Positions 1 through 6,294 of a stretch of DNA of 9,324 nucleotides are shown in pieces. The translations under genes and the position numbers were made by a program. How positions within the stretch are numbered: position 1 is the stretch's first letter; every line of letters starts with the position of its first letter. The DNA comes from a bacterium (GTDB taxonomy: Bacteria; JACRDZ01; JAJRWM01). Under the pieces are notes generated by a model, which did no database searches, was not told where the DNA came from, and saw nothing but the letters and a program-made list of their open reading frames with translations. The stretch lies in the NCBI GenBank assembly GCA_024276815.1, contig JAJRWM010000020.1, positions 1-9,324 on the forward strand. The letters run 5' to 3'.

Positions 1-867
1 GACTGGACGCCTCAAAACTACTACAATCGTTTTTATGGTCCGAGAACTCTGCGCTATTCCCTGGCTCATTCACTGAACATCGTGGCCGTCAAACTGTTGG
101 AAAAGGTCAGTATTGGCAAAGCGATTAAATACGCCAGGATGATGGGAATAAAAAGTACCCTGGCGGCGGACCTGACTATCGCTCTGGGCACCAGCGAAGT
201 TACGGTACTGGAAATAACCTCGGCTTATGGCGTATTCGCCAACCAGGGAATCAGGGTGAAGCCGATCTCCACGAAATATGTTGAGGACAGTTATGGTAAT
301 TTACTAAAGCAGAACATTCCTAAAGAAAAAGCTGTTCTGGACGAGGTTACCAATTACCTGATGGTTGATCTTTTGGAAGCGGTGGTTAACGAGGGCACCG
401 GTAAACTGGCCAAAAAATTAAATCGGCCTCTGGGAGCGAAAACCGGCACTACCGATATGTATATTGACGGTTGGTTCGTGGGTTTTTCGCCCAGCCTGGT
501 GGTCGGGGTATGGGTGGGCTTTGACGAACGTAAGCCGCTGGGCGACGGGGCTTACGGCGCGAAAGTCGCGGGACCGATCTGGGTGGATTTCATGCGGGAA
601 GCTCTCAAGGATACCAAGGTTGAGAGTTTCAACATCCCCGAAGGCATTGTCTTCAAGAGGATCGACGCTGAGAGCGGCCTGTTGGCCTCGCCGCAATGCA
701 CCAAGATTATTACCGAGGCTTTTCGTAAAGGAACCGAACCAAAGGAAACCTGCAAAGCGCATCAGAAAGTGGAAAACTTTCTTGATGTGGACTATAATTT
801 CAGCATTCTGGACAATGCTGATTCCTTTAAGGACATTGATTTAAATCAGGAAATAAATCGTTTATGA
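1..867 (+). CDS. mrcA: Class A penicillin-binding protein (PBP1A type), C-terminal part, 5' truncated by window edge
   Basis: The reading frame is open from base 1 and encodes the last 288 residues of a bifunctional peptidoglycan synthase. Only the later part of the transpeptidase domain is visible. The glycosyltransferase domain and the catalytic SxxK serine must lie upstream. The fragment opens with WTPQNYYNRFYGP, typical of class A PBPs. It carries the SxN motif (S24-L25-N26, inside LAHSLNIVAVKLL) and the KTG motif (KTGTT, residues 147-151), followed by DGWFVGFSPSLVVGVWVGFD. The tail has the two-cysteine region with GTEP common in PBP1A proteins. In this family the enzyme acts at the outer face of the cytoplasmic membrane and cross-links stem peptides. 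A GTG at 82 lies inside the conserved domain and is not the true start. The stop overlaps the next gene by ATGA, linking it to a FemX-like enzyme and MurE. Confidence 0.93.
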   Translation, partial: DWTPQNYYNRFYGPRTLRYSLAHSLNIVAVKLLEKVSIGKAIKYARMMGIKSTLAADLTIALGTSEVTVLEITSAYGVFANQGIRVKPISTKYVEDSYGNLLKQNIPKEKAVLDEVTNYLMVDLLEAVVNEGTGKLAKKLNRPLGAKTGTTDMYIDGWFVGFSPSLVVGVWVGFDERKPLGDGAYGAKVAGPIWVDFMREALKDTKVESFNIPEGIVFKRIDAESGLLASPQCTKIITEAFRKGTEPKETCKAHQKVENFLDVDYNFSILDNADSFKDIDLNQEINRL

Positions 868-1934
868 AAGTTATTTCCCTGACCGATTCAGATACCTGGA
901 ATAATTTTTTACTTGCAGCCGACCGACCGCCGATACTCCAGACCTACCAGTGGGGTGAGTTGAAAGGCGCTTTTTGCTGGCGGCCCTTCAGATTGGCTGT
1001 TATGGATAATGACGAGATCGTCGGCGGCATTTCGCTTCTGAAAAGACCAATCCCGAAAAGCGGCGGCCGGTATCTCTTTTACGCTCCGGAAGGCCCTGTT
1101 TTTAAGACCTGGTCAGTGGAAATAATCAAAATCCTCCTGGACGCGGTCAGAGAACTGGCGTTAAGAGAAAAAGTGGTTTTTTTACGGGTGGATCCTTTAA
1201 TCAGAAAAGAAGATACGGAAAAAATAAACCTTTTAAATAACCGGGGATTCGTCGCCAGCGGTGAAAACATTCAACCGCCCAGCACCATTGTCATCAACCT
1301 GGATAAGACGGAAGACGGGTTGTTAAAAAGTTTCAAGGCGAAACATCGTTACAATATTCGTCTGGCGGCCCGCAGGGGAGTCAGCATTGACCGGCCCTCC
1401 GGTTCGGCGGCGGTGGCAAGATTTTACCGATTACTGGAGATCACGAAGGACAGGCAGAAATTCCTCTCCCAACCGCTGGCTTATTATCAAAAAGTAGAGG
1501 AAATCCTGGGCGCTCAGGGAATGACCGGGATATTTATCGCCCACGCTGGCGGTGAAGATCTGGCCGCGGTGTTTATCTTCAGGTTCGGAGACACGATCTG
1601 GTACATGTACGGCGCTTCCGGCAATCAAAAACGTAATTTCATGCCGGCTTATCTACTGCACTGGGAAGTCATGCGCTGGGCCAAAAGCGAGAATTGCCGT
1701 AAATATGATTTGTGGGGAATCCCGGTCAAGCCTGAGCCGGCTCAACCCTTGTGGGGAGTATATCGTTTCAAGAATGGCTTTAACGGGGAAATTGTCAACT
1801 GGGCCGGTTGTTTTGACCTGCCTTTCAACCCCGCGTTGTATAAAGTTATGATTCGGGGATGGCAGACTTTCAAGGCCGTGCGCAACCTGGTGGTTCATGG
1901 AAATTGGAGAAGTGTTTATGGTGAAGGTTTATGA
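864..1934 (+). CDS. FemAB/FemX-family peptidoglycan bridge aminoacyltransferase
   Basis: This 356-residue protein matches the FemAB (lipid II:glycine glycyltransferase-like) family. These enzymes use aminoacyl-tRNA to attach an amino acid to the side-chain amine of stem-peptide residue 3, at the cytoplasmic face of the membrane. Family marks are the N-terminal PPILQTYQWGELKG (residues 22-35), the central RYNIRLAARRGV block (162-173) and the C-terminal YDLWGIPV (281-288) followed by GVYRFKNGFNGE. Two tandem GNAT-like folds are expected for the family. The length is close to that of short FemX/VanK proteins, and I see no long coiled-coil arm. The ATG lies in an ATGA overlap with the PBP stop, with AGGAAA about 10 nt upstream. 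The 3' end overlaps murE by ATGA. The position between a PBP and murE supports a wall role. Which amino acid it transfers, and whether the acceptor is Lys, Orn or something else, cannot be read from the sequence. Confidence 0.88.
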   Translation: MKVISLTDSDTWNNFLLAADRPPILQTYQWGELKGAFCWRPFRLAVMDNDEIVGGISLLKRPIPKSGGRYLFYAPEGPVFKTWSVEIIKILLDAVRELALREKVVFLRVDPLIRKEDTEKINLLNNRGFVASGENIQPPSTIVINLDKTEDGLLKSFKAKHRYNIRLAARRGVSIDRPSGSAAVARFYRLLEITKDRQKFLSQPLAYYQKVEEILGAQGMTGIFIAHAGGEDLAAVFIFRFGDTIWYMYGASGNQKRNFMPAYLLHWEVMRWAKSENCRKYDLWGIPVKPEPAQPLWGVYRFKNGFNGEIVNWAGCFDLPFNPALYKVMIRGWQTFKAVRNLVVHGNWRSVYGEGL

Positions 1935-3409
1935 AATTATCGTTATTAGTTGAGAAGATGAAGCCGGTCAAAACAATTGGGGATATTGATATTGATTTCA
2001 GCGGTATCAATCACGATTCCAGATTGGTTCAGCCCGGTGATTTATTTGTGGCTATTCCGGGATTAAAGACTGACGGCGGACTTTATATCCGGGAAGCGGT
2101 TAAAAGGGGCGCTGTCGCTGTTATAGGTGAAAAAGAACCGGGAATCGACGTTGCTTTTGTCCAGGTACAAAACGCCCGCCGCGCCCTGGGCGAAGCCGCC
2201 GCCTGTTTATATGGAAATCCTTGTGAAAAACTTGAGATGGTGGGAATTACCGGCACCAACGGTAAAACCACGACCGGTTTTTTAATCAAGACGATTCTGG
2301 AAAAAGCCGGGCGGCGAACCGGTCTTATCGGTTCCATAACCAATTACCTTGGCGATGCGCAAGTAGCCGCCCGGCATACCACGCCGGACGCTCTGGAGTT
2401 GCATCGTTTACTGGCGAAGATGGTGAAAAACCAAGTAGAAACCGTAGTGATGGAGGTTTCTTCGCACGCTTTGGCGCTCGACCGGGTTGCTGAATGCGAA
2501 TTTCAGACGGCTGTTTTTACTAATTTAACCCACGATCACCTGGATTTTCATAAAGATTTTCAGCAATACCAGGAGGCCAAGGCCCGGCTTTTCAGGGAGT
2601 TTATGAGTGTCGGCGGCACAAAAATTATTAATCAAGATAGCGATTTTGGCCGAGTACTAATAAATAAGGCTGACGTTAATGAGCGGGTTATCAGTTACGG
2701 CTTGAGTAAACAGGCTGATATCTGGGCTGACCGCATCGGGATGCGCTTCGACGGCACCCCGTTTTACCTGGTTACGGACAAGATTCGTCAGCACATCGAA
2801 TTACCACTGGTTGGATTGTTTAACGTGTATAACGCTTTGGCCGCTATTTCTTATGGATTGAGTGTTGGCATCGACCTGGAATTGATCATCGAGGCCGTGG
2901 AGGAATTTGCCGGCGTGCCGGGTCGCCTGCAGATGGTTAACGCCGGGCAGGAATTCAAGGTGATTATTGATTACGCTCATACGCCCGACAGCCTGGAACA
3001 GGTACTGAAAACTGTTAAAGCGCTGTCTTCGGGACGGGTGATCACGGTTTTCGGCTGTACTGGCGACCGTGATACCTCCAAGAGGCCGATAATGGGAGAA
3101 ATCGCTTCCCGCTGGAGTGATTACTTTTACATCACATCCGATGACCCTCATGATGAGGACCCCATGTCGATCATCAAGGAGATCGAAAAGGGCGCCATCG
3201 AGCGCGGCAAGCTCAGGCGTTACGATTATATGCTGGAAGTAGATCGGTACCAGGCGATAGAGCAGGCTCTGAAAAAGGCCTCGAAAAGCGATGTGGTTTT
3301 CATCGCCGGCAAGGGACATGAGTCTGTGCAGATATTTAAGGACAAGACGGTGGAGTACTCTGATGAAAAAGCAGTACGAAATATCCTCTCAAATATCGCG
3401 AAGAAATAG
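1931..3409 (+). CDS. murE: UDP-N-acetylmuramoyl-L-alanyl-D-glutamate ligase MurE, amino acid specificity unclear
   Basis: This 492-residue Mur ligase adds the third residue to UDP-MurNAc-L-Ala-D-Glu in the cytoplasm, using ATP. The N-terminal substrate-binding domain has DSRLVQPGDLFVAIPG. The ATP-binding P-loop GITGTNGKTTT is at 105-115. HTTPDALEL and the HDHLDFH block follow, and K217 (in EAKARLF) is the likely carbamylated lysine. The C-terminal domain has DYAHTPDSLE, VFGCTGDRD and KGHE (461-464). The residues that choose the amino acid normally read DNPR in meso-DAP enzymes and DNPA in the S. aureus lysine enzyme. Here they read D404-D405-P406-H407 in TSDDPHDEDP. This is nearest to the DDPR of Thermotoga maritima MurE, which accepts lysine (from memory of the literature). 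The ATG overlaps the FemX-like stop by ATGA, with GGTGAAGG just upstream. The 3' end overlaps the diguanylate cyclase gene. Identity is very secure, while substrate is not. Confidence 0.96.
   Translation: MKLSLLVEKMKPVKTIGDIDIDFSGINHDSRLVQPGDLFVAIPGLKTDGGLYIREAVKRGAVAVIGEKEPGIDVAFVQVQNARRALGEAAACLYGNPCEKLEMVGITGTNGKTTTGFLIKTILEKAGRRTGLIGSITNYLGDAQVAARHTTPDALELHRLLAKMVKNQVETVVMEVSSHALALDRVAECEFQTAVFTNLTHDHLDFHKDFQQYQEAKARLFREFMSVGGTKIINQDSDFGRVLINKADVNERVISYGLSKQADIWADRIGMRFDGTPFYLVTDKIRQHIELPLVGLFNVYNALAAISYGLSVGIDLELIIEAVEEFAGVPGRLQMVNAGQEFKVIIDYAHTPDSLEQVLKTVKALSSGRVITVFGCTGDRDTSKRPIMGEIASRWSDYFYITSDDPHDEDPMSIIKEIEKGAIERGKLRRYDYMLEVDRYQAIEQALKKASKSDVVFIAGKGHESVQIFKDKTVEYSDEKAVRNILSNIAKK
3352..3355 (+). 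promoter_or_regulatory. Shine-Dalgarno GGAG deciding the diguanylate cyclase start
   Basis: GGAG lies 7 nt before ATG 3363, inside the end of murE. It favours 3363 over the far-upstream in-frame ATG at 3291, which would give a 119-nt overlap and an N-terminus that reads like out-of-frame murE. An in-frame TTG at 3411, just past the murE stop, is a weaker alternative and would lose the charged N-terminal segment. Confidence 0.6.
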
Positions 3410-5282
3410 TTTGATACTCGGTTTTTTACTTATCTTTGCCTTCTCGTGGGTAAAGCAGGCCTGGCCTTTGATCTACATCTTTTTATTGCTGGCCACTATG
3501 CGGGGGGGAATCAAGTACGGCTCTTGGTGTGCTTTAAGTGTTTTGGTCAGCGCGGCGGTTAACACATTCATCTTGCGGATAACCAATGTAACCGATTTAG
3601 CGACTCATCTTTCCCTGATACTAATCTGTGTGGTCCTGGGACAAATGTTCGCTCAGCGGCGGCATAGCGCCGAAGAATCACCAGAGCTTTTAACTCTGCC
3701 GGATATGGGTCTGCCGGCCCTGCCCAACATTGCCGCCAAAAGCGATGATCTGTTGCCCGTTCAGGAAGATTTGCCCTATGAAATCCGTCAAAAGAGGATT
3801 CAGTTAAAGGTATCCATTGACAGCAGCCAGAAACTGGACGGCCTGATGTCGTTTATCAACGAGTACCTGAAACCGCATTCCCTGGTCTTGTTTTTATATG
3901 ACGCCGGAGTCAATTATCTCAAGATCAATAAAGCGCTCAGTCAGAGTTCCCATTTTGACCGGGATGTCCTGATCAGCGCCGGACAGGGACTGGTGGGCTG
4001 GGTGGCGCGCATCCAGAAACCATTATCGGTCAAGGACCTCAGTCGGCATAAAAGCTCTCTTTTATATTACCGGGGCGAGCATGAGGTAAAATCTTTTCTT
4101 GGCGTGCCAATCTTTGCCGATGAACGCTTTTCCGGGGTCCTGGCTGTCGACAGTCAGGAAAGCGACCGTTTCACCAAAGAGGACGAAATGATTCTTGAAT
4201 GGTGCGGTAAACAGGTGACCCAGATAATGATGGGCGCCGAAGAAAGGAGAAGGTTTCTCAACCAGGTATCCGAAGTTTCTCTTCTTTACACGGCCAGCCA
4301 GGAACTTAACGCTTCCTTGAATGAAAATGAAATCCTGCAAGCTTATGTCAAGACAGCGTCGGAAATTGTGGGTAAGGAAAAAACCGCTTTTTTGGGCTGG
4401 GTGGAAGACAAGGGCAATCTGGTGGTGGAAGCGGACATCGGCTACTCGCCGGGCTTGGTTGGTCACAGCGAAAAGCTGACCAGAACCAATCTTCTGAGTT
4501 GGATCATATCTCATCGCCAGCCTTTGAGGATTCACAATATCCAGGATCGGCTTAACTCCGAGTTGCAAGACAACCCTTTGTACCGGAGAATGCACTCCTG
4601 CATTGGCCTCCCCCTGATAGTCAGCGAGAAACTGCGGGGAGTGTTGTTGCTGGCGAGTCGTCAGCGGGGGCGGTTCACCAAGGTGGAACAGGAGACCCTG
4701 ACCATTCTGACTAACCTGGCGGCCTTCGCGCTCAGTAAAGCCGAATTATACAGCCAGATGGAAAAAATGGCCATCACCGACGGTCTGACCAGCCTGTATA
4801 ATCACCAGTATTTTGAAAAAAAGATCGCCCAGGAAATGGCGAGAGCGCGGCGTTATCAGAAACAATTGTCTTTAATCCTGCTTGATATTGATCACTTTAA
4901 AAACATCAACGATCACCAAGGGCATCTCGTTGGAGATGAGGTTTTGCGGCTCCTGGGTAATCTTTTGCGCGAGGAAATGCGCGACATCGACATAGCTTCC
5001 CGTTACGGCGGTGAGGAATTTGTCTTAATCCTGCCGGAAACAGGGGTTGACAGTGCAATGCTGGTCGCTGAGAGATTACGGCAAAAGGTGGAATCAATCT
5101 TTAAAAAACATACTTCAATCAATGGCGACGTAACGGTATCAGTGGGTGTCGGCACCTATCCGCTGCATGGGGAACGCCAGGAAGAGCTGCTCGAAAAGGT
5201 TGATGAGGCCCTTTACGCCGCCAAGAACAATGGCCGTAATCAAACCGTCAGTTGTAACGATCTGGATAAGATCACCGCCTGA
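3363..5282 (+). CDS. Membrane-anchored diguanylate cyclase: TM region, two GAF domains, GGDEF domain
   Basis: This 639-residue protein (from ATG 3363) likely makes cyclic di-GMP from two GTP. The N-terminus has about four hydrophobic segments near residues 16-30, 34-46, 52-71 and 79-97. A linker follows, then a first GAF domain at about 150-295 (ending in SFLGVPIFADERFSGVLAVDS and RFTKEDE) and a second at about 300-465 (CIGLPLIVSEKLRGVLLLAS, RFTKVEQE). The GGDEF domain starts with ITDGLTSLYNHQYF near 470, followed by LDIDHFKNIND. The active site is RYGGEEF, with GGEEF at 549-553. An intact RxxD inhibitory site, R540-D541-I542-D543, sits five residues before it, so product feedback is expected. 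The domain order suggests the GAF pair senses a small ligand and controls the cyclase. Nothing here shows which ligand. No EAL or HD-GYP domain is present. The start overlaps murE by 47 nt and the stop overlaps the next ATG (TGATG). Confidence 0.93.
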   Translation: MKKQYEISSQISRRNSLILGFLLIFAFSWVKQAWPLIYIFLLLATMRGGIKYGSWCALSVLVSAAVNTFILRITNVTDLATHLSLILICVVLGQMFAQRRHSAEESPELLTLPDMGLPALPNIAAKSDDLLPVQEDLPYEIRQKRIQLKVSIDSSQKLDGLMSFINEYLKPHSLVLFLYDAGVNYLKINKALSQSSHFDRDVLISAGQGLVGWVARIQKPLSVKDLSRHKSSLLYYRGEHEVKSFLGVPIFADERFSGVLAVDSQESDRFTKEDEMILEWCGKQVTQIMMGAEERRRFLNQVSEVSLLYTASQELNASLNENEILQAYVKTASEIVGKEKTAFLGWVEDKGNLVVEADIGYSPGLVGHSEKLTRTNLLSWIISHRQPLRIHNIQDRLNSELQDNPLYRRMHSCIGLPLIVSEKLRGVLLLASRQRGRFTKVEQETLTILTNLAAFALSKAELYSQMEKMAITDGLTSLYNHQYFEKKIAQEMARARRYQKQLSLILLDIDHFKNINDHQGHLVGDEVLRLLGNLLREEMRDIDIASRYGGEEFVLILPETGVDSAMLVAERLRQKVESIFKKHTSINGDVTVSVGVGTYPLHGERQEELLEKVDEALYAAKNNGRNQTVSCNDLDKITA

Positions 5283-5932
5283 TGAATTATCTCCTGCTCG
5301 CGTTTCTGCTCGCCATCCCTACCTGGCTGTTTAGCAAAAAAATGCGGGGAAACTCAAAAAACATCTATCAATACCGGCGTCAGCCGTGGATCTCACATAT
5401 CCTGAAATACCTGGATGACGGCGACTTCTTTGAAGCGGAAGAAATGACGGCGGAAAACATCAAAAAATACCCACAAATCAGCGAATATAAATTACTGCAA
5501 ATTAAAATACTGACCGCCGCCGGCAATCTCGCCAGGGCGAAAGCGCTGCTTAAAGCTTACCTTGATGATGAACTCGAACCGGGATATCAGACGCTTTTCA
5601 ACCTGTACTCGGCCTACCTCATAGCCCTGGAAGATAATGATAAAAAAAATGCCGCTCAAATATTCGGGAGTAATCCGCCGCAACCAAACGCCCCCTGTTA
5701 CGGACTATATAAACTATGGCTGGCCTTCATCAATAATGACGACAAAATTCTGGTTAACTTCGAAGACTATCCCCACGCGACCCGCGCCGAAGAAGCCGAA
5801 CGCTCCTTTCTTTCCGCGCTCACGCTCCAAAAATCAAAACCCAAACAAGCCAAACAATTACTGAACAAAGCTATCCAACTGGCGCCCAAATCATACTTCG
5901 CAAGGAAAGCAAAAGGAAAAGTCAAAAGATGA
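5282..5932 (+). CDS. Small membrane-anchored TPR-like protein, function unknown
   Basis: This 216-residue protein has a hydrophobic N-terminus (residues 2-18, YLLLAFLLAIPTWLF) followed by KK, which fits a single N-terminal membrane anchor. The rest is predicted to be helical with TPR-like spacing. One region runs about 36-115 (DGDFFEAEEM, AAGNLARAKALLKAYL, LFNLYSAYLIALEDND). A clearer C-terminal unit, QAKQLLNKAIQLAPKSYFARKAKGK, lies at about 188-213. TPR proteins generally act as protein-binding scaffolds, and no enzymatic motif is visible. The start is coupled to the diguanylate cyclase stop by TGATG, so the two may work together (inference). Codon choice differs from its neighbours: among 59 codons from the start, third positions counted by hand gave about 20 C and 10 T, while the same stretch of murE gave about 11 C and 20 T. 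The gene probably ends the first operon. Confidence 0.75.
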   Translation: MNYLLLAFLLAIPTWLFSKKMRGNSKNIYQYRRQPWISHILKYLDDGDFFEAEEMTAENIKKYPQISEYKLLQIKILTAAGNLARAKALLKAYLDDELEPGYQTLFNLYSAYLIALEDNDKKNAAQIFGSNPPQPNAPCYGLYKLWLAFINNDDKILVNFEDYPHATRAEEAERSFLSALTLQKSKPKQAKQLLNKAIQLAPKSYFARKAKGKVKR

Positions 5933-5961
5933 AAGTCAAAGGATTTAGGAGAAGAATCTGT

Positions 5962-5996
5962 GGGGGAACTTTTTTTTGTTTAAATAAGGTTCCCCC
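5962..5996. repeat. Hairpin-forming inverted repeat downstream of the first operon
   Basis: GGGGGAAC (5962-5969) is mirrored by GTTCCCCC (5989-5996). An alternative fold pairs GGGGGAA with TTCCCCC and extends inward: bulged G5989, then CTT/AAG, one mismatch and TTT/AAA, giving about 13 pairs. The T8 run sits inside the 5' arm rather than after the stem, so this is not a canonical rho-independent terminator on either strand. Its place 30 nt after the last gene of the operon still fits a 3'-end or RNA-stabilising hairpin. It could equally be one edge of a repetitive intergenic element. Confidence 0.6.
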
Positions 5997-6052
5997 CTCC
6001 AAAAAACTTCGAATGTGTGAGCGTTATTAAAAGCGCCAACGGCAAACATCCT

Positions 6053-6104
6053 CAGGCTGTAAGCCTGGCCGAAGGCCATGAGAACAGGCCCACCGGCCCA
6101 GCCT
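6053..6104. repeat. GGCC-rich stretch with overlapping short hairpins
   Basis: CAGGCT (6053-6058) and AGCCTG (6062-6067) form a perfect 6-bp stem with a 3-nt loop. Immediately after, GGCC-GAA-GGCC (6067-6077) is another short stem. AGGCTG (6054-6059) can instead pair with CAGCCT (6099-6104), enclosing the first copy of the 31-bp direct repeat. These mutually exclusive pairings are visible directly in the sequence. Whether they form in RNA or DNA is not known. No known riboswitch or RNA family was recognised. Confidence 0.5.
6068..6098. repeat. 31-bp direct repeat, copy 1
   Basis: This segment starts GCCGAAGGCC and ends CCCACCGGCC, and it is identical base for base to 6190-6220. The match stops abruptly at both ends (flanks G versus T on the left, C versus T on the right). 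Within the minus-strand open frame that crosses the region, the two copies fall in different reading frames, so the identity is held at the DNA or RNA level rather than as protein. Confidence 0.9.
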
Positions 6105-6189
6105 ACACCCCTGAAAAAGCCAAAATCACTTCGTGAAGCATTAACCAAACGGTAAACGAGCAGCATAGTTTGCGAGTGCGATAAAGAGT

Positions 6190-6220
6190 GCCGAAGGCCA
6201 TGAGAACAGGCCCACCGGCC
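6190..6220. repeat. 31-bp direct repeat, copy 2, with extended hairpin at its 3' end
   Basis: Exact second copy of 6068-6098, starting 122 bp further on. In this copy the downstream TG extends a hairpin: CAGGCC (6207-6212), loop CACC, GGCCTG (6217-6222), a perfect 6-bp stem followed by the T-rich AGGTTTCTTGTT. That could act as a weak terminator for upstream transcription, just ahead of the next promoter. Two copies with a 91-bp gap do not make a CRISPR array. Confidence 0.9.
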
Positions 6221-6232
6221 TGAGGTTTCTTG

Positions 6233-6259
6233 TTGACACTTGGACAATTTTACTATAAA
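6233..6259 (+). promoter_or_regulatory. Probable sigma70-type promoter for the second operon
   Basis: TTGACA (6233-6238) is a perfect -35 consensus. TATAAA (6254-6259) is a good -10 match (TATAAT) after a 15-nt spacer, shorter than the usual 17. The surroundings are AT-rich and a start near 6266 would give a leader of about 30 nt before the GTG at 6295. It is the only clear promoter-like sequence I see in the 361-bp gap, and it lies right where the second gene cluster begins. Confidence 0.6.
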
Positions 6260-6284
6260 CTATTAACTAGTATTTATGTCTGAC

Positions 6285-6292
6285 GGGAGGAG
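6285..6292 (+). promoter_or_regulatory. Strong Shine-Dalgarno sequence for the GTG start at 6295
   Basis: GGGAGGAG ends 2 nt before GTG 6295, with its GGAGG core ending 4 nt before it. Spacing is short, but the match is the strongest in the window. An ATG at 6276 is out of frame. The chosen GTG gives a textbook signal peptide directly from residue 1. Confidence 0.65.
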
Positions 6293-6294
6293 AG

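Larger units (their letters stand above)
5933..6294. other. Intergenic region between the two operons
   Basis: This is the only gap in the window above 10 bp. In order it holds the 5962-5996 hairpin, a featureless AT-leaning stretch (about 6000-6050), the GGCC-rich hairpin cluster with repeat copy 1, a unique 91-bp middle section with a small stem TCAC-TTC-GTGA (6126-6136), repeat copy 2 with its hairpin, the promoter and the Shine-Dalgarno sequence. A 100-codon minus-strand open frame spans 5945-6247 but has no support as a gene. I recognise no tRNA, known riboswitch or mobile-element gene. Confidence 0.8.

Noticed and set aside
82-84. GTG at 82 as the start of the penicillin-binding protein gene.
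   Set aside because: It lies two residues after the SLN motif inside the transpeptidase domain, and the frame is open and conserved back to base 1, so the gene is simply cut by the window edge.
2801-3319. A 172-codon minus-strand frame inside murE, and similar long minus-strand frames at 418-762 and 4062-4595.
   Set aside because: Each lies fully opposite a well-supported conserved gene, with no recognisable domain and no ribosome binding site of note.
3291-3362. An earlier in-frame ATG at 3291 for the diguanylate cyclase.
   Set aside because: It would overlap murE by 119 nt, has no clear Shine-Dalgarno sequence, and adds 24 Arg/Ser/Trp-rich residues that look like shadow translation of murE. 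ATG 3363 has GGAG at good spacing.
5921-5944. Imperfect tandem repeat GTCAAAAGAT / GTCAAAGGAT around the stop of the TPR-like gene.
   Set aside because: Only two short copies in A-rich sequence, easily produced by slippage or chance, with no associated element.
6020-6046. An integron attC-like site suggested by GCGTTATTAA and CGCCAACGGC.
   Set aside because: The segments do not fit the RYYYAAC and GTTRRRY core consensus and there is no integrase or cassette structure nearby.
6068-6220. A possible CRISPR array based on the repeated 31-mer.
   Set aside because: Only two copies, a 91-bp intervening sequence far longer than a spacer, no cas genes and no further degenerate repeats.
5945-6247. 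A 100-codon open frame on the minus strand across the intergenic region.
   Set aside because: It contains both copies of the 31-bp repeat in different frames, shows no recognisable domain, has Arg/Ser/His/Gly/Phe-rich composition typical of chance translation, and overlaps hairpins and the likely promoter of the opposite strand.
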